64,000 nucleotides of DNA. It comes from Arenibacter algicola (GTDB lineage: Bacteria; Bacteroidota; Bacteroidia; Flavobacteriales; Flavobacteriaceae). Shown piece after piece: positions 1 to 8,046 of this stretch; position 1 is the stretch's first letter, and each line of letters starts with the position of its first letter. Under the pieces are notes generated by a model, which saw nothing but the letters and a program-made list of their open reading frames with translations, was not told the origin of the DNA and searched no databases. A program made the translations under genes and the position numbers. The DNA is taken from NCBI RefSeq assembly GCF_018860365.1, contig NZ_JAHKPO010000003.1, positions 62,001 to 126,000 on the forward strand, written 5' to 3'.

Positions 1-118
1 CTTCAACAATTGGATTTTGATTCGTTTCGCTATCTTTTATAAGATCATTTTCTGTTTTTGAACAACTAAATGTGCAAAGGACAAAAATGGTTACAATTAA
101 TAAGTTATTTTTTTTCAT
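1..118 (-). CDS. Putative lipoprotein, N-terminal part only
   Basis: A reading frame opens with ATG at 118 on the minus strand and stays open to the window edge, giving 39 residues. It begins with two Lys, a hydrophobic stretch and the lipobox-like LCTFSC, with the lipidated Cys at residue 19. This is a type II signal peptide, so the product should be a membrane lipoprotein. The rest lies outside the window and no function can be given. It is downstream of, and in the same direction as, the DUF5723 gene. Confidence 0.6.
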   Translation of the reverse strand, partial: MKKNNLLIVTIFVLCTFSCSKTENDLIKDSETNQNPIVE

Positions 119-200
119 TATCAAGTTTTTTATAAGAAGTTAGTCACAGGCCCATAATTCTTTGCCCTGAAAATTTAGGCCTGTACTTGCTAACTCAACA

Positions 201-1538
201 TTAGTTTTTATGATATATAGGGGTTTTAATGGCTAAATATATATTTGCGTTTTGTGTATTCCTACTGAACAGATTGGTTAAAATACTTCCAGATCCAAGT
301 GTCAATGGATCAATTTTGAATCCTGTTCCAACACCTAATTTTCCTAGATGACTATAGCTTACGGGGAGGTAAAAGCCAATTTTTTTTCTTTCAAATCTCG
401 GTGTGAGTGAAATTAGGTTTAACCTATTATTATTAAAATAATTCTCTTTTTTGACCAGAGTTTGATTTACATCTAGATTTAAGTAAATAGAATTGGTGAA
501 TTTATAGTCTAGGTTGATTCTTAAAGACGTTGGTAGGGCAACTGTTACATCACCTAAAGCATTGGTACTGGTAAAATTATTTTTAATTGCGTCGATAATA
601 TCTTCTTCAGCCTCATTGGCGTCAAGGTTGCTGTTAAGGGAATAGCTCTCCAACTCCACATTTTTGTAGGTAATAGCACCAAAGTCTAATAGAGAGGCTC
701 CAATTTTTAATCTATAGTTATTAATTGATCTAGGATTATTTCTTCCATTTTCCCGACCAGAATTCCGTGTCCGGTACTCATAAACAAAGCCTATATCCGT
801 TCCAAAACCAGGTGAGTGGTCTTTTAGTATATTATAATCATCCTGGGAGTCATCTTCGCTTTTTAAATAAGAAAAATCCCCATTCAAATTAATCTGGTTG
901 GTAGTTGATGAAAAATTACCCGAAAGGTTTCGGGAGTGGGCTTGTGCAACCCCAAATCCTATAAGATATTTCACTGTAACGCCCCCTTTGAAGTAATTTT
1001 GGTTGTAGTCATCGTACATGACCCTACCGTATGATAGTCCTATTTCCGCCCAAGCATGCGAGGTGCCATCAAAATTGTTAAGTTCGAAATTGAAATTTTC
1101 ATTATCAAATCCATCTGAAAGGCTCTCAATTAGTTGACCATTAAGATTATTGTAATTGTTCAATGCCCTAATTCTGGTAGTGAGTGCCAAGCTGTTCGTT
1201 TCATTTAATGAGAACATAAATGAAGGACCCAATATCTCTATATTCAACAATAGATTGTTTTCATTAGAAGTGGCTGTGGTAAGGCCTGAAAAATCATTAT
1301 TATTTAGAAATTCTTTTAAATTGTTAATTGAAAGTCCTAAATAATCATTGGCACCCATGGCACTTATGGAAAAAAGATTAAAATCTGCTCTAACTCTAGA
1401 ATCCGATAGGTTGCCAGGATTGCTTAAAATGCTTTGAATGCCACTATAGTTATCAATGTCATAACCAATATAGGATTGAGCAATACAAACAAGAGAGTGC
1501 AGGGTGAAAAATAGGAAGGGTGTTTTTGTTAATTTCAT
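201..1538 (-). CDS. DUF5723-type outer-membrane beta-barrel protein
   Basis: The 445-residue protein starts with a Sec signal peptide ending near AQS (residues 1-22). The mature part is rich in alternating Asn, Leu, Phe and Tyr strands, as in outer-membrane beta-barrels. The opening SNPGNLSDSRVRADFN and the closing strand pattern match my memory of DUF5723 proteins of Bacteroidota, which resemble the PorP/SprF class of barrels often found beside gliding or type IX secretion genes. No such partner genes are visible here. The precise role is unknown. The start ATG directly precedes the basic and hydrophobic signal sequence, so it is well supported. Confidence 0.8.
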   Translation of the reverse strand: MKLTKTPFLFFTLHSLVCIAQSYIGYDIDNYSGIQSILSNPGNLSDSRVRADFNLFSISAMGANDYLGLSINNLKEFLNNNDFSGLTTATSNENNLLLNIEILGPSFMFSLNETNSLALTTRIRALNNYNNLNGQLIESLSDGFDNENFNFELNNFDGTSHAWAEIGLSYGRVMYDDYNQNYFKGGVTVKYLIGFGVAQAHSRNLSGNFSSTTNQINLNGDFSYLKSEDDSQDDYNILKDHSPGFGTDIGFVYEYRTRNSGRENGRNNPRSINNYRLKIGASLLDFGAITYKNVELESYSLNSNLDANEAEEDIIDAIKNNFTSTNALGDVTVALPTSLRINLDYKFTNSIYLNLDVNQTLVKKENYFNNNRLNLISLTPRFERKKIGFYLPVSYSHLGKLGVGTGFKIDPLTLGSGSILTNLFSRNTQNANIYLAIKTPIYHKN

Positions 1539-1662
1539 TTCAATTAATGCTAAATTGATCTTCCAGAATTAGATATTTTAAACTAAATGAAAATCTGGAC
1601 TGGATTGGATTATGAAAATGTCGTGAACGGCAACATAAATGACGTTAATGAATGTTATCAAC

Positions 1663-1947
1663 TTATGATTTCGCGGGAAAGATATGTTCTACTGTTAAGG
1701 GAATCAATACGCCGCACGGCCTATATTCTTTTAGTAATATTGAATATGTTCGTTCATCGATATTAATGAACTCTTTGTCGTGAAATTCAAAGCCGTGTGC
1801 CTAAAAAAAATCAAAATCAAATCGATAATTGAGTTTGCATTTCAAAATTTGTGATTCAAATTCAGAGGGTTGGCTCCAAATTGGTTTTACTTTTAAAAGA
1901 GGAACTAAAGATCCCGATTTGGAAAAGCGAGTGAAATAAGGGTGATG
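1663..1947 (-). pseudogene. Coding-like fragment with an in-frame stop, unknown family
   Basis: On the minus strand a frame of about 94 codons, ending at the TAA complementary to 1663-1665, is interrupted only once, by TAG (complement of 1801-1803). The 45 residues after that stop, including FINIDERTYSILLKEY and CGVLIPLTVEHIF, have a protein-like composition. There is no start codon, and upstream the frame closes at 1948-1950. I read this as the C-terminal remnant of a decayed gene. I do not recognise the family, and chance openness in AT-rich DNA is not excluded. The rest of 1539-2046 shows nothing. Confidence 0.3.
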
Positions 1948-2046
1948 TTATATTACATTTGGAAGTTGTGATATATAGCTCTAGTGAAGACTAACAATTT
2001 AGGAAATTGCCATTGGGAATTTCTATAATGAGCAGCATTTAAAACA

Positions 2047-2745
2047 TTAAAGAATAGAAAATAATAACCCAATTTTTTTTAATTCGGACCTTTTGGAGGT
2101 GCCCATTTTTTTAAAGATATTTTCACAATGTTTTTTCACAGTTTTTTCTGAAATAAACAATAGGCCCGATATCATTTGCCGTGATAGTTCTTTACATAAT
2201 AATGTGAAAATTTCTTTTTCACGTTTGGTCAAAGTTTGAAAACGTTGCCAATCTAGATTATTTTGTTTTTTGTTTTCAAATAAGTTAATCATAAAATTGC
2301 CAATACTACTTTTTGTATTGATAATACTGCTTACATTGAAAAAGTGATTCTCATCTAATAATACCTTGTGCGTAAAAAGTAACAATGAGGTGTTTCTGCT
2401 ATCCAATAAAATTTTTTGCGGATAGGAACAAACACCTAAATGATCATTTTGATTGTCAAAAGTCTTAATTGTTCTAACCGCGTTCGTTAAAAAACTTGCC
2501 TCTGTTATTTTTGGCAAATAGGAACCTCCAATTTCTAGCAGCGTTTCAATTTCTTTAGCCTGTTTTTGCAAATTAAAGGAAGCATAGGAAATGCTTAAAT
2601 CGTTACGATTATTTACATGGATGGAGTAGGGTAGATAATCTACTAATTGATAAAATAAATTTGGGTTTTCAATATATAACTTCCTTAGTTTAAAAGCATA
2701 TAGCTGAATGTTTAGTAGTTCTTCTTTTTCTGATAAAACACTCAT
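2047..2745 (-). CDS. LuxR-type transcriptional regulator (copy A)
   Basis: This 232-residue protein has a C-terminal LuxR/GerE helix-turn-helix at about residues 168-230, with the typical LTKREKEIFTLL opening and the recognition helix region ISEKTVKKHCENIFKKMGT. The N-terminal 150 residues resemble a divergent PAS-like sensor and do not match the AHL-binding domain of classical LuxR. It is the last gene of a three-gene operon; its ATG overlaps the stop of the hydrolase gene by 4 bases. It is clearly paralogous to the regulator at 3533-4225, especially in the DNA-binding domain. The ligand and targets are unknown. Confidence 0.88.
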   Translation of the reverse strand: MSVLSEKEELLNIQLYAFKLRKLYIENPNLFYQLVDYLPYSIHVNNRNDLSISYASFNLQKQAKEIETLLEIGGSYLPKITEASFLTNAVRTIKTFDNQNDHLGVCSYPQKILLDSRNTSLLLFTHKVLLDENHFFNVSSIINTKSSIGNFMINLFENKKQNNLDWQRFQTLTKREKEIFTLLCKELSRQMISGLLFISEKTVKKHCENIFKKMGTSKRSELKKIGLLFSIL

Positions 2746-3518
2746 ACTTTAAATACTGTTTTGGAGATTGAGGCTATCGATTCAATAAATGTATCTTCCT
2801 GTTCTATACTGGCAAAATGTCCGCAATTTTTAAAGTCGATGATACTGCTATGGTCATTTGCTTCGGTAATTATTTTTTCCAAATAATCCGGATTTACTGA
2901 GGGATCATGACTTCCCCTAAAAATATATTTAGGAACAGCCAGCGAAATAAAAATTTCCTTTTGGTCAGACCAATTATTTTCTATTAGATCTTTGGCAAGA
3001 GCCACGCGAACCTTTGGGTCCGTATTTTTAAAGTCATTGATAAGTAATTCGACAAAAGTATTATCGAATACTGCAGTCTTTGTCGCAACTTTAATGTCTT
3101 CAACTTCGGGATTTTCTGTTAAAAAACAGCTGAGCGCATCGCATTGTAAAAAGGCATCTGAAAAATTAATAGGCTTTTTTACAGGAGGAGCTCCAAAAAT
3201 CACTAATCCTTTCAATCTTTTTATACTAGAAGCTATTTTCATGGCTAAATGCCCACCAAGTGAATTGCCTACCAATAAAATATCATCTTCAATTTCATTT
3301 ATTCTTGTAGTTAGTACTTCAGAGTATCTATTAAGGGAATAATAAGATTCGCAATAGTGCTTTTGGGATTTTCCATGTCCGGGTAGATCAATCGCAATTT
3401 GGGTATATTCAATTTTTATAGAGTTTATGGTTCTTAAGAAAACTTGGGATGAAGATGAGTTGCCATGTATGTAAATTATAGTACCGGCTTTCTTCCCTAT
3501 ATTTTTAATTTCATGCAT
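2742..3518 (-). CDS. Alpha/beta hydrolase
   Basis: The 258-residue cytoplasmic protein has the alpha/beta hydrolase fold: the oxyanion region IIYIHGNSSSSQ near residue 14, the nucleophile elbow GNSLGGH near residue 83, an acidic residue in the GSHDPS segment, and a C-terminal catalytic His in NCGHFA. There is no signal peptide. It lies between two paralogous LuxR-type genes, 14 bases downstream of one and overlapping the other, so the three are co-transcribed. The family covers esterases, lactonases and C-C hydrolases, and the substrate cannot be read from sequence. The context suggests it makes or removes a molecule sensed by its neighbours, which is inference. Confidence 0.88.
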   Translation of the reverse strand: MHEIKNIGKKAGTIIYIHGNSSSSQVFLRTINSIKIEYTQIAIDLPGHGKSQKHYCESYYSLNRYSEVLTTRINEIEDDILLVGNSLGGHLAMKIASSIKRLKGLVIFGAPPVKKPINFSDAFLQCDALSCFLTENPEVEDIKVATKTAVFDNTFVELLINDFKNTDPKVRVALAKDLIENNWSDQKEIFISLAVPKYIFRGSHDPSVNPDYLEKIITEANDHSSIIDFKNCGHFASIEQEDTFIESIASISKTVFKV

Positions 3519-3532
3519 TTTTTCGAAAAGGC

Positions 3533-4225
3533 TTAAATGATCCCAAATGATTTGGCAATTTTTTCTACTTCTGATCTTTTTGATGTCCCCAGTTTCTGAT
3601 ATATGTTTTCACAATGTTTTTTTACCGTTTTTTCGGAAATAAAGAGCGTGTATGCAATTTCTTTTCTAGTTTTTTCTTTCCCTAACTCATTTAAAATTTC
3701 TTTTTCCCGCAAGGTTAGACTGTTATAATGTGTGAAATACCGGTTTACAATTTTGTTAATTCCAAAAAGGTTATTCACTTTATTAGTCAGGTATTGAATA
3801 TCTTGTGGAAATAAAGAAATTGAGATCAGTTGGTTGTGATTTAGAATTTTGGTTGAAGTAAAGTGAAAGACGAAATTTTTATCTTTCGCATATTGCCAAT
3901 CTTGAAAAAATGGGATAACTTGATTTGGGTCTTTTTTATTTAATTCGGCCATTAACTTTGGGTAGGTATGAGTTCTTGTAAACTCGCTCTGATGTATTTC
4001 AAATATTTTCGAACCTAATGTGTTAAGCTCTTCCTGAGTATATCGAAGTATATTACAGCCTTTTTTGGACATATACTCTATGGCTAAATCGTCCCTGGAA
4101 TTTACGTGCATAATTCCAGGAACTATATCCGCTAAATCATCCAAGGATATTGTACCCTTGTTAAGAAGATTTGATAATTTGAATAATTGCTTTGGTTGGT
4201 CTTTAAGTAATTCTTTCTCTGTCAT
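3533..4225 (-). CDS. LuxR-type transcriptional regulator (copy B)
   Basis: The protein is 230 residues from the ATG at 4225; a GTG six codons upstream is possible but less likely, since MTEKELL aligns with the start of its paralogue. The C-terminal LuxR/GerE helix-turn-helix reads LTLREKEILNEL then ISEKTVKKHCENIYQKLGT. The N-terminal half contains a PAS-like segment (INSRDDLAIEYMS-like, here VNSRDDLAIEYMS) also present in copy A as VNNRNDLSISYAS. It is the first gene of the operon with the hydrolase and copy A. No autoinducer-binding domain of LuxR type is evident. Confidence 0.88.
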   Translation of the reverse strand: MTEKELLKDQPKQLFKLSNLLNKGTISLDDLADIVPGIMHVNSRDDLAIEYMSKKGCNILRYTQEELNTLGSKIFEIHQSEFTRTHTYPKLMAELNKKDPNQVIPFFQDWQYAKDKNFVFHFTSTKILNHNQLISISLFPQDIQYLTNKVNNLFGINKIVNRYFTHYNSLTLREKEILNELGKEKTRKEIAYTLFISEKTVKKHCENIYQKLGTSKRSEVEKIAKSFGII

Positions 4226-4637
4226 TACTATAGGATTAATCACTATTAGTTAAGGGGACTTAAAGCTTACTGTAATATTAAAAATAAATAAAAACATTAT
4301 AAAATGGTGATTTTTTGTCTTTTTTTCGGTGTTTTTCTATTCTTAAAAGTTGAATTGTCTGAAAATATAAATGGCAATGATCTAATAATTATGTTTTATG
4401 GGTTTGGTAAGATAAAAAGAATGCTGTACTCATGTCAAAGGTCTAGAAACACTTGCTCCGCACAATATTATTTGGTTGTCAATATTGAAACTTTAAATGG
4501 AATGTTTTTTGGGCAACCGCTACAACTTCATTAATTACTAATTATAGCTGCTTGAATTCTATTTAGTGGAAAGTAACTCCGCCCATTCCCCTCCATTACA
4601 TTCCGGCCAAAGCGCATCGTAAAAAAGTCTTGGACAC

Positions 4638-4664
4638 AAGCCGTTTTTGAAAAAGAAACGGCTT
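4638..4664. repeat. Hairpin-forming inverted repeat
   Basis: AAGCCGTTT (4638-4646) and AAACGGCTT (4656-4664) form a perfect 9-bp stem around a 9-base loop, extended outward by GGAC and GTCC with small bulges. T-rich sequence follows on the plus strand. It may be a terminator or the end of a lost transcript, but no gene precedes it closely. Confidence 0.4.
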
Positions 4665-5134
4665 AAGTCCGCTTCAGTTTTTCAAAGTTTTTTTTTTCAA
4701 CTGCCTATTTTTTATAAAAATTTAATATCATACCAAATGAAGGCAAATGTCAACAAATGCTATTAACGTACTGATAGTCAGTCAATTACTCATTTTAAAG
4801 CCATGTGACGACTTAATTTCGAGGTAAATGAACTCTACTATTCACCGCTGGTGAAAAGCGTTAAAATCATGCTTAAAATCCCAAAAAAGTCTATGTTTAT
4901 ATATAAGATTTAAATGAAAATTCAATATTGGGGCAATGGGCGTTTTTAAAAAAAATGCCCAACCATTTATATAAGTTTTATTTTGTTTATTAATGTTTTA
5001 TATAGTTTATATATGGTACCACTACTTGTCCAGTGCTTGTCCTTGTTTTGGGATGGTATGGGTACACAACATGTCCATCACTTGTCCCATTGCTTGTATT
5101 GGATTTGGTTATGTGGTTAGTGCTCTTGTCAAAA

Positions 5135-5347
5135 TCAATCAAAAGACATCAAATGGTAAGTTAGGTTTTTTGTAATATATGTCTTTGTACAATGGTGAAG
5201 TTTAATCTTATACTTTCCATTTCCGATACCAAAGTTGTCCGATTTCGTCTTAATCGGATTGCATAACCGGTCTTGTTCCTCGTTACTTTTATAAATCCTC
5301 TTTAAGTCTTTATCGGTTGGGAGAAGTGTATCGAAAAAGTGAAAAAT
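5135..5347 (-). pseudogene. C-terminal coding fragment, unknown protein
   Basis: On the minus strand 70 codons stay open, ending at a TGA (complement of 5135-5137), with no usable upstream start; the frame closes at 5348-5350. The translation is protein-like, including TDKDLKRIYKSNEEQDRL, then GIGNGKYKIKLH and a Tyr/Thr-rich tail ending LTYHLMSFD. I read it as the C-terminal remnant of a gene whose 5' part has been lost. I do not recognise the family. Confidence 0.33.
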
Positions 5348-5838
5348 TTAGGAGGGAAGGGCAATGGAAAAATATGATAGTTTTAGTTTGTGATCTTTTA
5401 TGAAATGTAGGTATTCCTTTTAGATGTTTACGTTTTGAAACGAACGTAGATGAGTGAAAATGTAAAGCAAGAGGGTAACACGCCAAGGCGGTGTTACGGT
5501 TTATTATGCCTTATTTTTAACACCAAATTGAATTATTAATTAGTGACACTGTACTATTTTTAATGTAAATCAAGGCCAACCTCCTATAATCATTGAAGTT
5601 TTTACTGTAAATAATATTCTATTAATGTATACCAGTCTTATAATGACTTGGATCTGAAGAATCTAATAGACTTTAATCAATTGGATCAAAACGCTTTCTA
5701 GAGCTTAGAAACGTTGTAATATTCTCGACTAAACATACTCAATGGAGCACTGGTACAATAGAAAACGACTATTTGTGTGATTTGAAATTAATCGTGTACA
5801 AACAATGATTATCGCATAATATTCTGATAAAAGTATTG

Positions 5839-5868
5839 GCATTGTGCTCCTGAACATAAGCACAATGC
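5839..5868. repeat. Perfect 10-bp hairpin
   Basis: GCATTGTGCT (5839-5848) and AGCACAATGC (5859-5868) are exact reverse complements with a 10-base loop. There is no T-run, so a terminator is unlikely. It could be an operator or a structured leader, but the nearest gene start is about 280 bases downstream. No function is assigned. Confidence 0.4.
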
Positions 5869-6148
5869 GCCCTAATTCGATTTTACTTAACGCTTATCTT
5901 CCCGAACGCTATAAAATTGAATCAGGATCCATGCGCAGGTTAGTTATGGTAAGATTTGGGATAGGCTAATCACAATCAATATAGCTGAACTTCAAATTCT
6001 GCCAAATAGTGCGATTTTAAAAATCATTTACATTAATACACTAAATTTAGCGAATTATTCCTTAAAGTGACTTTTCTGATAATTATCATTTCCACTATAT
6101 TACCAATCTTTTATTTTAGCTTTCAATAATCAATCAAAATGTATTAAA

Positions 6149-6577
6149 TTGTTTTTAGAACTTGCATTCTCGTCTCGAGCTTCTCCTAAGCTTAACGAAA
6201 AGGATATTTTATCAATTCAAAGTACCTCACATCAATTGAATTTGAAGAAAGGCATAACTGGATACCTGGTTTTGCACAAACAAAAATTTGTCGGAATATT
6301 GGTGGGTGATGTAAGAGTTGTAAGAAAACTGTTTTCAGTTATCTCATCGGACGTTAGACATAGCGATCTGACCTTGCTTGCCAAAGAAAATACTCCTTGT
6401 AAACAGTACGAAAATTGGAATATGATATTTCAAGTAGGTGATAGTCAATCGGCTGCCATACCTACCGAACAACTTTTTAAGAACAATCTTATCGGTCTGG
6501 CACAACTTGCAGAAAAAAGAACTTACACGTCCAGGGTTTATTGGAAAACGGTAACAGAATTGATGGATGACGGATAG
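6149..6577 (+). CDS. BLUF-domain-like protein lacking photoactive residues
   Basis: The 142-residue protein matches the BLUF (blue-light, FAD-binding) fold over residues 1-95: SSRAS near the start, LNLKKGITGYLVLH with Asn31, and a C-terminal YENWNMIF segment matching the conserved W/M region. However, the photoactive Tyr of strand 1 is Phe7 (LAFSSR where the family has LxYxSR), and the essential Gln is Gly49 (KFVGILVGD where the family has xFxQxLEG). A normal photocycle is therefore unlikely. Residues 100-142 form a short helical tail. The start is TTG; the only nearby ATG, at 6139, is in another frame and stops after two codons, so the 5' end may be damaged. Confidence 0.72.
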   Translation: MFLELAFSSRASPKLNEKDILSIQSTSHQLNLKKGITGYLVLHKQKFVGILVGDVRVVRKLFSVISSDVRHSDLTLLAKENTPCKQYENWNMIFQVGDSQSAAIPTEQLFKNNLIGLAQLAEKRTYTSRVYWKTVTELMDDG

Positions 6578-6703
6578 GTCTTACATTATGGCTGTGATTT
6601 GTTTTTTCTTGAGCCAATAAATAATGTATATCTTTTTGATATATGGTTTTGATTCATGAGGTCCATCATCTATATCTTTTAACAGCTTCTTATTTTAAAG
6701 TTG

Positions 6704-7048
6704 CTATTGCAATCCCTCCCTCAATTTCTCTTCCCTATAATAAAGGTTAAGCTCGTCTAGGAGCGCCTCTTCGCCTTGCGGCAATAACCTATTGGCAATT
6801 GTAAGTGCCTGGCGGATATATTCCTTTTCGTACCTGTCATTGATATCATCAGATATTTCAGGGTCAATTGCCTTCATAGCCAAGTAAAGTAGGGCACGAA
6901 CTGTCAATACTAAGTCTGCATGATTGTCTACGTAAAAGAGACTGACCTCAAACTTGTTTTTAAAGAAGGAGTGGGGCTTTAGGGTAGGGTGGTGGTCCAT
7001 GGCATGGTACCTTAAGCTATGGATCAGTTTTTCTTCGTTAGGGTTCAT
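6704..7048 (-). CDS. Small protein of unknown function, tandem paralogue 1
   Basis: This 114-residue, probably cytoplasmic, mostly alpha-helical acidic protein has no signal peptide or known motif. It resembles its two upstream neighbours: a pattern of F-x-V-x-x-x-x-x-x-x-x-D-L-x-L, then L-x-x-A-x-x-A-I-D in the middle, and a C-terminal helix ending with L-P-x-x-x-x-x-L-L-D. It is the third gene of a minus-strand row with gaps of about 20 bases, so an operon is likely. I do not recognise the family. The location near an Xre regulator and a conjugation gene suggests mobile-element cargo, which is inference. Confidence 0.65.
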   Translation of the reverse strand: MNPNEEKLIHSLRYHAMDHHPTLKPHSFFKNKFEVSLFYVDNHADLVLTVRALLYLAMKAIDPEISDDINDRYEKEYIRQALTIANRLLPQGEEALLDELNLYYREEKLREGLQ

Positions 7049-7069
7049 AGTTCTCAGTTATTCAGATGA

Positions 7070-7423
7070 TTATGTTTTGGCATTTTCCATACCGTTCAGC
7101 TTTTCGGTTACATAGTCCAAAAAATCCATTTGACTATGGGGTAGCATATTTAGGACCAATTCCAACACTCGGCAAACGCTGTCATGTTTGGCAACATTTT
7201 GATTGTTGGGAGACAAGAACATTCCGTTGCCGTCCAATGCAAACACACATACCTCGAGTAGGCTGCCAATGTTCAACATCAGATCGCTGTTGTCTTTAAC
7301 TTCAAAGGAAACCTGGTAGCAATTTGTTGGACTATCTGGTTGCTGCTTCAAAAGGACCATAAGATTTTGGTGCAGTTTATGTATATCGTTCAGGGACTTG
7401 AGTTTTTTCTTGTTCGTTTTCAT
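7070..7423 (-). CDS. Small protein of unknown function, tandem paralogue 2
   Basis: The protein has 117 residues and a Lys-rich start (MKTNKKKLKSL). The core SFEVKDNSDLMLNIGSLLEV, followed by FALDG, aligns with the neighbouring copies. The C-terminal helix LELVLNMLPHSQMDFLDYV is nearly superposable on the equivalent helix of copy 3 (VLNMIPYEEMEFLDKI). There are no membrane segments and no catalytic signature. It is the middle gene of the row, 17 bases from copy 3 and 21 from copy 1. Three diverged copies in series point to old duplication with distinct roles, perhaps as subunits of a hetero-oligomer. Confidence 0.65.
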   Translation of the reverse strand: MKTNKKKLKSLNDIHKLHQNLMVLLKQQPDSPTNCYQVSFEVKDNSDLMLNIGSLLEVCVFALDGNGMFLSPNNQNVAKHDSVCRVLELVLNMLPHSQMDFLDYVTEKLNGMENAKT

Positions 7424-7440
7424 GGATTTTTTTTTAACTG

Positions 7441-7899
7441 TTAACCCTGTTTCTCCTCGTCCGGTATTGCATGCCGTATTTTATCAAGGAATTCCATTTC
7501 TTCATAGGGTATCATATTAAGTACATATCCAAGAACTTCTTTAATGTTCTGGTCGGGTTCTGGAACTACTCTATTTGGGGTGCGTTCTGCATCCAATGCT
7601 GTAATGCATACCTTTAATAAACTGGAAATCATAAAGGAAGTTTCCAGGTAACCCTCTGTAATAAGATTAACGGTATAGAGTTCCTTTTTGGAGGGGTAGC
7701 GTTTCAAAGTATGGAAATGTTCCATGGTTAATTCCCTAATTTTATCCAGGAAGTTTATTTCCTCCAATCCCGCTCTTTCCACTTGAGAAGTACCTTCTTT
7801 AACGAAATGAGATCCTTTAATTGGTTCTTGATTTTCAAAGTAATTTCCGTATTGTGTATCATTTATGTTTTGTCCTGATTCACTCCTTACATGGCCCAT
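7441..7899 (-). CDS. Small protein of unknown function, tandem paralogue 3
   Basis: At 152 residues this is the longest of the three, with an extra polar N-terminal segment of about 45 residues. The shared part covers residues 45-150: LDKIRELTMEHFHTLKRYP, then SFMISSLLKVCITALDAER, then VLNMIPYEEMEFLDKIRHA. It is the first gene of the row, and its upstream region carries a 14-bp inverted repeat shared with the divergent Xre gene at 8047. I do not recognise the family. The start ATG at 7899 is the first in frame. Confidence 0.65.
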   Translation of the reverse strand: MGHVRSESGQNINDTQYGNYFENQEPIKGSHFVKEGTSQVERAGLEEINFLDKIRELTMEHFHTLKRYPSKKELYTVNLITEGYLETSFMISSLLKVCITALDAERTPNRVVPEPDQNIKEVLGYVLNMIPYEEMEFLDKIRHAIPDEEKQG

Positions 7900-8046
7900 A
7901 ATGTCAAATGTGCTAGATTTATTAATAATTCTTTAGAATTTCTAATCAAATCTATAGATAATCTATTAAAAATCCAAACAAAATTATAGAAATTCTAAAG
8001 TGTTCATTAAGAAAAGTATATTTATGTAATCAATTTCAAAAGATAT
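7900..8046. promoter_or_regulatory. Divergent promoter region with 14-bp inverted repeat
   Basis: CTTTAGAATTTCTA (7931-7944) and TAGAAATTCTAAAG (7987-8000) are perfect reverse complements. Each arm is also a quasi-palindrome of the form TAGAA-W-TTCTA, as expected for two dimer sites. They lie between the small-protein operon and the Xre gene, so the Xre product is the likely ligand and would control both directions. The first arm with its left flank, TAATTCTTTAGAAT (7926-7939), recurs exactly at 8383-8396. Confidence 0.55.

Larger units (their letters stand above)
4244..6148. other. Gene-poor region of about 1.9 kb
   Basis: No convincing intact gene lies here. It holds hairpins at 4638-4664 and 5839-5868, a decayed coding fragment at 5135-5347, and a stretch at 5023-5095 where CTTGTCC or CTTGTCCC recurs several times. 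A weaker hairpin with arms GTAACAC and GTGTTAC lies near 5475-5496. The two short plus-strand frames at 4304-4534 and 4993-5175 show no recognisable protein character. The region separates the LuxR operon from the accessory genes and looks like a decayed insertion zone. Confidence 0.5.

Noticed and set aside
2047..4225. Classical LuxR/AHL quorum sensing
   Set aside because: The N-terminal domains lack the autoinducer-binding residues of LuxR proteins and no LuxI synthase is nearby. Only the DNA-binding domain is LuxR-type.
4304..4534. A 76-codon plus-strand frame in the gene-poor region
   Set aside because: Hydrophobic start but no consistent protein pattern; it ends near a hairpin and overlaps nothing conserved. 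Judged a chance frame.
4993..5175. A 60-codon plus-strand frame rich in Cys and Tyr
   Set aside because: It lies over the recurring CTTGTCC motifs and antisense to the better coding-like fragment at 5135-5347, so its odd composition is explained by the repeats.
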